Of a DNA stretch of 64,000 nucleotides, positions 60,922 through 64,000 are shown in pieces. Both the position numbers and the translations under genes were made by a program. Source of the stretch: Yersinia nurmii (GTDB taxonomy: Bacteria > Pseudomonadota > Gammaproteobacteria > Enterobacterales > Enterobacteriaceae); the NCBI RefSeq assembly GCF_001112925.1, contig NZ_CPYD01000009.1, forward strand, positions 124,001-188,000. Direction: 5' to 3'. The stretch's first letter is position 1, and each line of letters begins with the position of its first letter. The notes below the pieces were generated by a model that searched no databases, had not been told where the DNA came from, and was given only the letters and a program-made list of their open reading frames with translations.

Positions 60922-60952
60922 TGAAGTGACAGGGGGATTCTCTGTCACTTCA
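60922..60952. repeat. Perfect 11-bp hairpin between pepA and holC
   Basis: TGAAGTGACAG (60922-60932) and CTGTCACTTCA (60942-60952) pair perfectly around nine bases. With the neighbour at 60871-60895, the 122-base gap between pepA and holC holds two strong stem-loops. On the minus strand this one follows pepA by 26 bases but is not followed by a U-tract. Confidence 0.65.
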
Positions 60953-60977
60953 ATGAGTTCGGGTAGATATCAAACGA

Positions 60978-62504
<1,527 letters not shown>

Positions 62505-62768
62505 TTAAAGACAAAGGCGGGAGCTACCGCTAGAATGTAGCGCTCCGCAACGATCTCTCTCCGTTGTGTTAACGACGTGTGTTAACCTGAACGGCATAAG
62601 TTGTTTTGTTTTGGCGACTATAAGCATGTTCCTATAGGACACCTAAACGCTAGATGTTGTAATACTATTTTAGCTGTGAAGGTTGCCATATGATGAGAAT
62701 AAATGGCGGATTAGCGATGAAACTATCGATTTTCCTGCAAAAAGACAAGTTTTCACAGGCGTATTAGC

Positions 62769-63863
62769 GTGATCATCATTAGATATCTGGTACGGGAAAC
62801 ACTCAAGAGTCAAATTGCGATTCTATTCATCCTGCTATTGATCTTCTTCAGTCAGAAGTTAGTACGGGTATTAGGTGCCGCAGTTGACGGTGAGATTCCG
62901 ACAAATTTGGTTTTATCCCTCCTCGGACTCGGCGTGCCGGAAATGGCGCAGCTTATTCTGCCGTTGAGCCTATTCCTCGGTCTGTTGATGACCTACGGCA
63001 AACTGTATACGGACAGCGAAATCACCGTTATGCACGCCTGTGGGTTAGGCAAAAGATCTTTGATTGCCGCCGCATTAATCTTATCGATGCTAACTTGTGG
63101 TCTGGCTGCGGTTAACTCCATTTGGCTCGGGCCGTGGTCGTCTAAGCATCAGGATGAAGTCTTGAATGATGCACGGGCAAACCCAAGCCTGGCTGCGCTG
63201 GTGGAAGGCCAGTTCCAATCCTCGCAGGATGGTAACGCGGTGCTGTTCGTCAGCAGCGTTAGCGGTAAAGAATTCCAGCGAGTGTTCCTTGCCCAGCTTC
63301 GCCCAACTGGTAATCAGCGTCCATCCGTAGTGGTGGCCGACAGTGGCCATATGATGGAGCGCCCTAACGGCTCGCAGATGGTATTGCTGAATAAAGGGAC
63401 TCGCTACGAAGGTACCGCGCTGCTGCGTGATTTCCGGATTACTGACTTTAATGATTATCAGGCGGTCATTGGTCATCAAACGGTTCAGCAGAACAATAAT
63501 ATCGCAGAACAGATGTCGATGAGCGCCTTGTGGCATTCCACCGATCCTGACGCGCGCGCCGAGTTTCACTGGCGGCTAACGCTGATTGTTTCCGTGGTTA
63601 TCATGGCATTGCTGGTTGTTCCGCTTAGCGTGGTGAATCCTCGGCAGGGCCGAGTGCTCAGTATGCTGCCGGCTATGTTGCTGTACCTGATCTTCTTCCT
63701 GCTGCAAAGCTCTCTGCGCTCCAATGCGGGTAAAGGAAAACTGGACCCGTTGATTTGGTTATGGGCAGTGAACTTCGCTTATCTGGCGCTCGCGCTGATC
63801 CTTAATGTGTGGGATAGCTTGCCAGCTCGTAAATTACGAGCACGTTTGAGAGGGGCTGCCTGA
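62769..63863 (+). CDS. lptF: LptF, LPS export ABC transporter permease
   Basis: LptF is one of two membrane subunits of LptB2FGC, which extracts LPS from the inner membrane and passes it to LptA. The 364-residue protein has six hydrophobic segments (first at about 15-35) and a periplasmic beta-jellyroll domain in the middle (SGKEFQRVFLAQLRPTGNQR, LLNKGTRYEGTALLRDF). VPLSVVNPRQGRVLSMLPAMLL is conserved. The start is GTG at 62769, giving MIIIRYLVRETLK as in E. coli. Its stop overlaps the lptG start (TGATG). Confidence 0.95.
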   Translation: MIIIRYLVRETLKSQIAILFILLLIFFSQKLVRVLGAAVDGEIPTNLVLSLLGLGVPEMAQLILPLSLFLGLLMTYGKLYTDSEITVMHACGLGKRSLIAAALILSMLTCGLAAVNSIWLGPWSSKHQDEVLNDARANPSLAALVEGQFQSSQDGNAVLFVSSVSGKEFQRVFLAQLRPTGNQRPSVVVADSGHMMERPNGSQMVLLNKGTRYEGTALLRDFRITDFNDYQAVIGHQTVQQNNNIAEQMSMSALWHSTDPDARAEFHWRLTLIVSVVIMALLVVPLSVVNPRQGRVLSMLPAMLLYLIFFLLQSSLRSNAGKGKLDPLIWLWAVNFAYLALALILNVWDSLPARKLRARLRGAA

Positions 63864-64000
63864 TGTTTGGCGTATTAGACCGTTATATCGGACGAACCAT
63901 CCTCAACACTATCCTGATGACGCTATTTATGCTGGTGTCGCTATCGGGCATCATCAAGTTTGTCGATCAGCTGCGAAAAGTCGGGCAGGGTGAGTATTCG
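63863..64000 (+). CDS. lptG: LptG, LPS export ABC transporter permease (partial)
   Basis: The first 46 codons start at ATG 63863 and run off the right edge. MFGVLDRYIGRTI and LVSLSGIIKFVDQLRKVGQG match LptG, the LptF partner. The ATG overlaps the lptF TGA by one base, indicating coupling. Confidence 0.93.
   Translation, partial: MFGVLDRYIGRTILNTILMTLFMLVSLSGIIKFVDQLRKVGQGEYS

Overview
The window is chromosomal DNA from a member of the Enterobacterales. Almost every protein is a close relative of an E. coli K-12 protein, often of the same length, and the gene order follows two E. coli neighbourhoods (yhbY-to-yraR and nrdDG/tabA-to-lptG). ERIC-type repeats, the missing argG between leuU and metY, and the missing mtr after deaD suggest a Yersinia-like or other Yersiniaceae/Hafniaceae genome. 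The species cannot be fixed from the sequence alone.

Left third (1-18.4 kb): the conserved information-processing block. yhbY (cut by the window edge) diverges from rlmE-ftsH, followed by folP-glmM, secG, tRNA-Leu(GAG), initiator tRNA-Met, then rimP-nusA-infB-rbfA-truB-rpsO-pnp, nlpI, the small gene yrbN and deaD. Known control elements are visible: the metY promoter, tandem hairpins before rimP, the rpsO promoter, the RNase III-type hairpin in the pnp leader and several terminators.

Middle (18.4-40.3 kb): yhbW; a cysteine import and desulfidation pair (cyuP-cyuA); ubiV-ubiU divergent from ubiT-yhbS (oxygen-independent ubiquinone synthesis); yhbQ; the inducible ornithine decarboxylase operon speF-potE, preceded by a 34-codon arrest-peptide gene, speFL, on the same strand; yhbP and yraR; then a complete C-P lyase core, phnFGHIJKLMN-phnP, without the phnCDE transporter or phnO.

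40.3-43.8 kb: an accessory two-gene unit. A small predicted lipoprotein has a mature part with no aromatic residues and no arginine. It is followed by an FhaC/ShlB-type outer-membrane translocator. The lipoprotein does not look like a normal two-partner-secretion exoprotein, so this pair is the best candidate for an under-described system.

Right part (43.8-64 kb): nrdD-nrdG (anaerobic ribonucleotide reductase, with NrdR boxes and DnaA boxes upstream; nrdG apparently lacks an ATG/GTG/TTG start at the conserved N-terminus); a LysR regulator divergent from a flavodoxin-fold oxidoreductase; a five-gene peptide/nickel-type ABC importer; tabA; argI with a tandem ARG box; rraB; yjgM; three tandem ERIC-like repeats; valS-holC; pepA; and lptF-lptG (cut by the right edge).

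No CRISPR array, insertion sequence, prophage or rRNA gene was seen.
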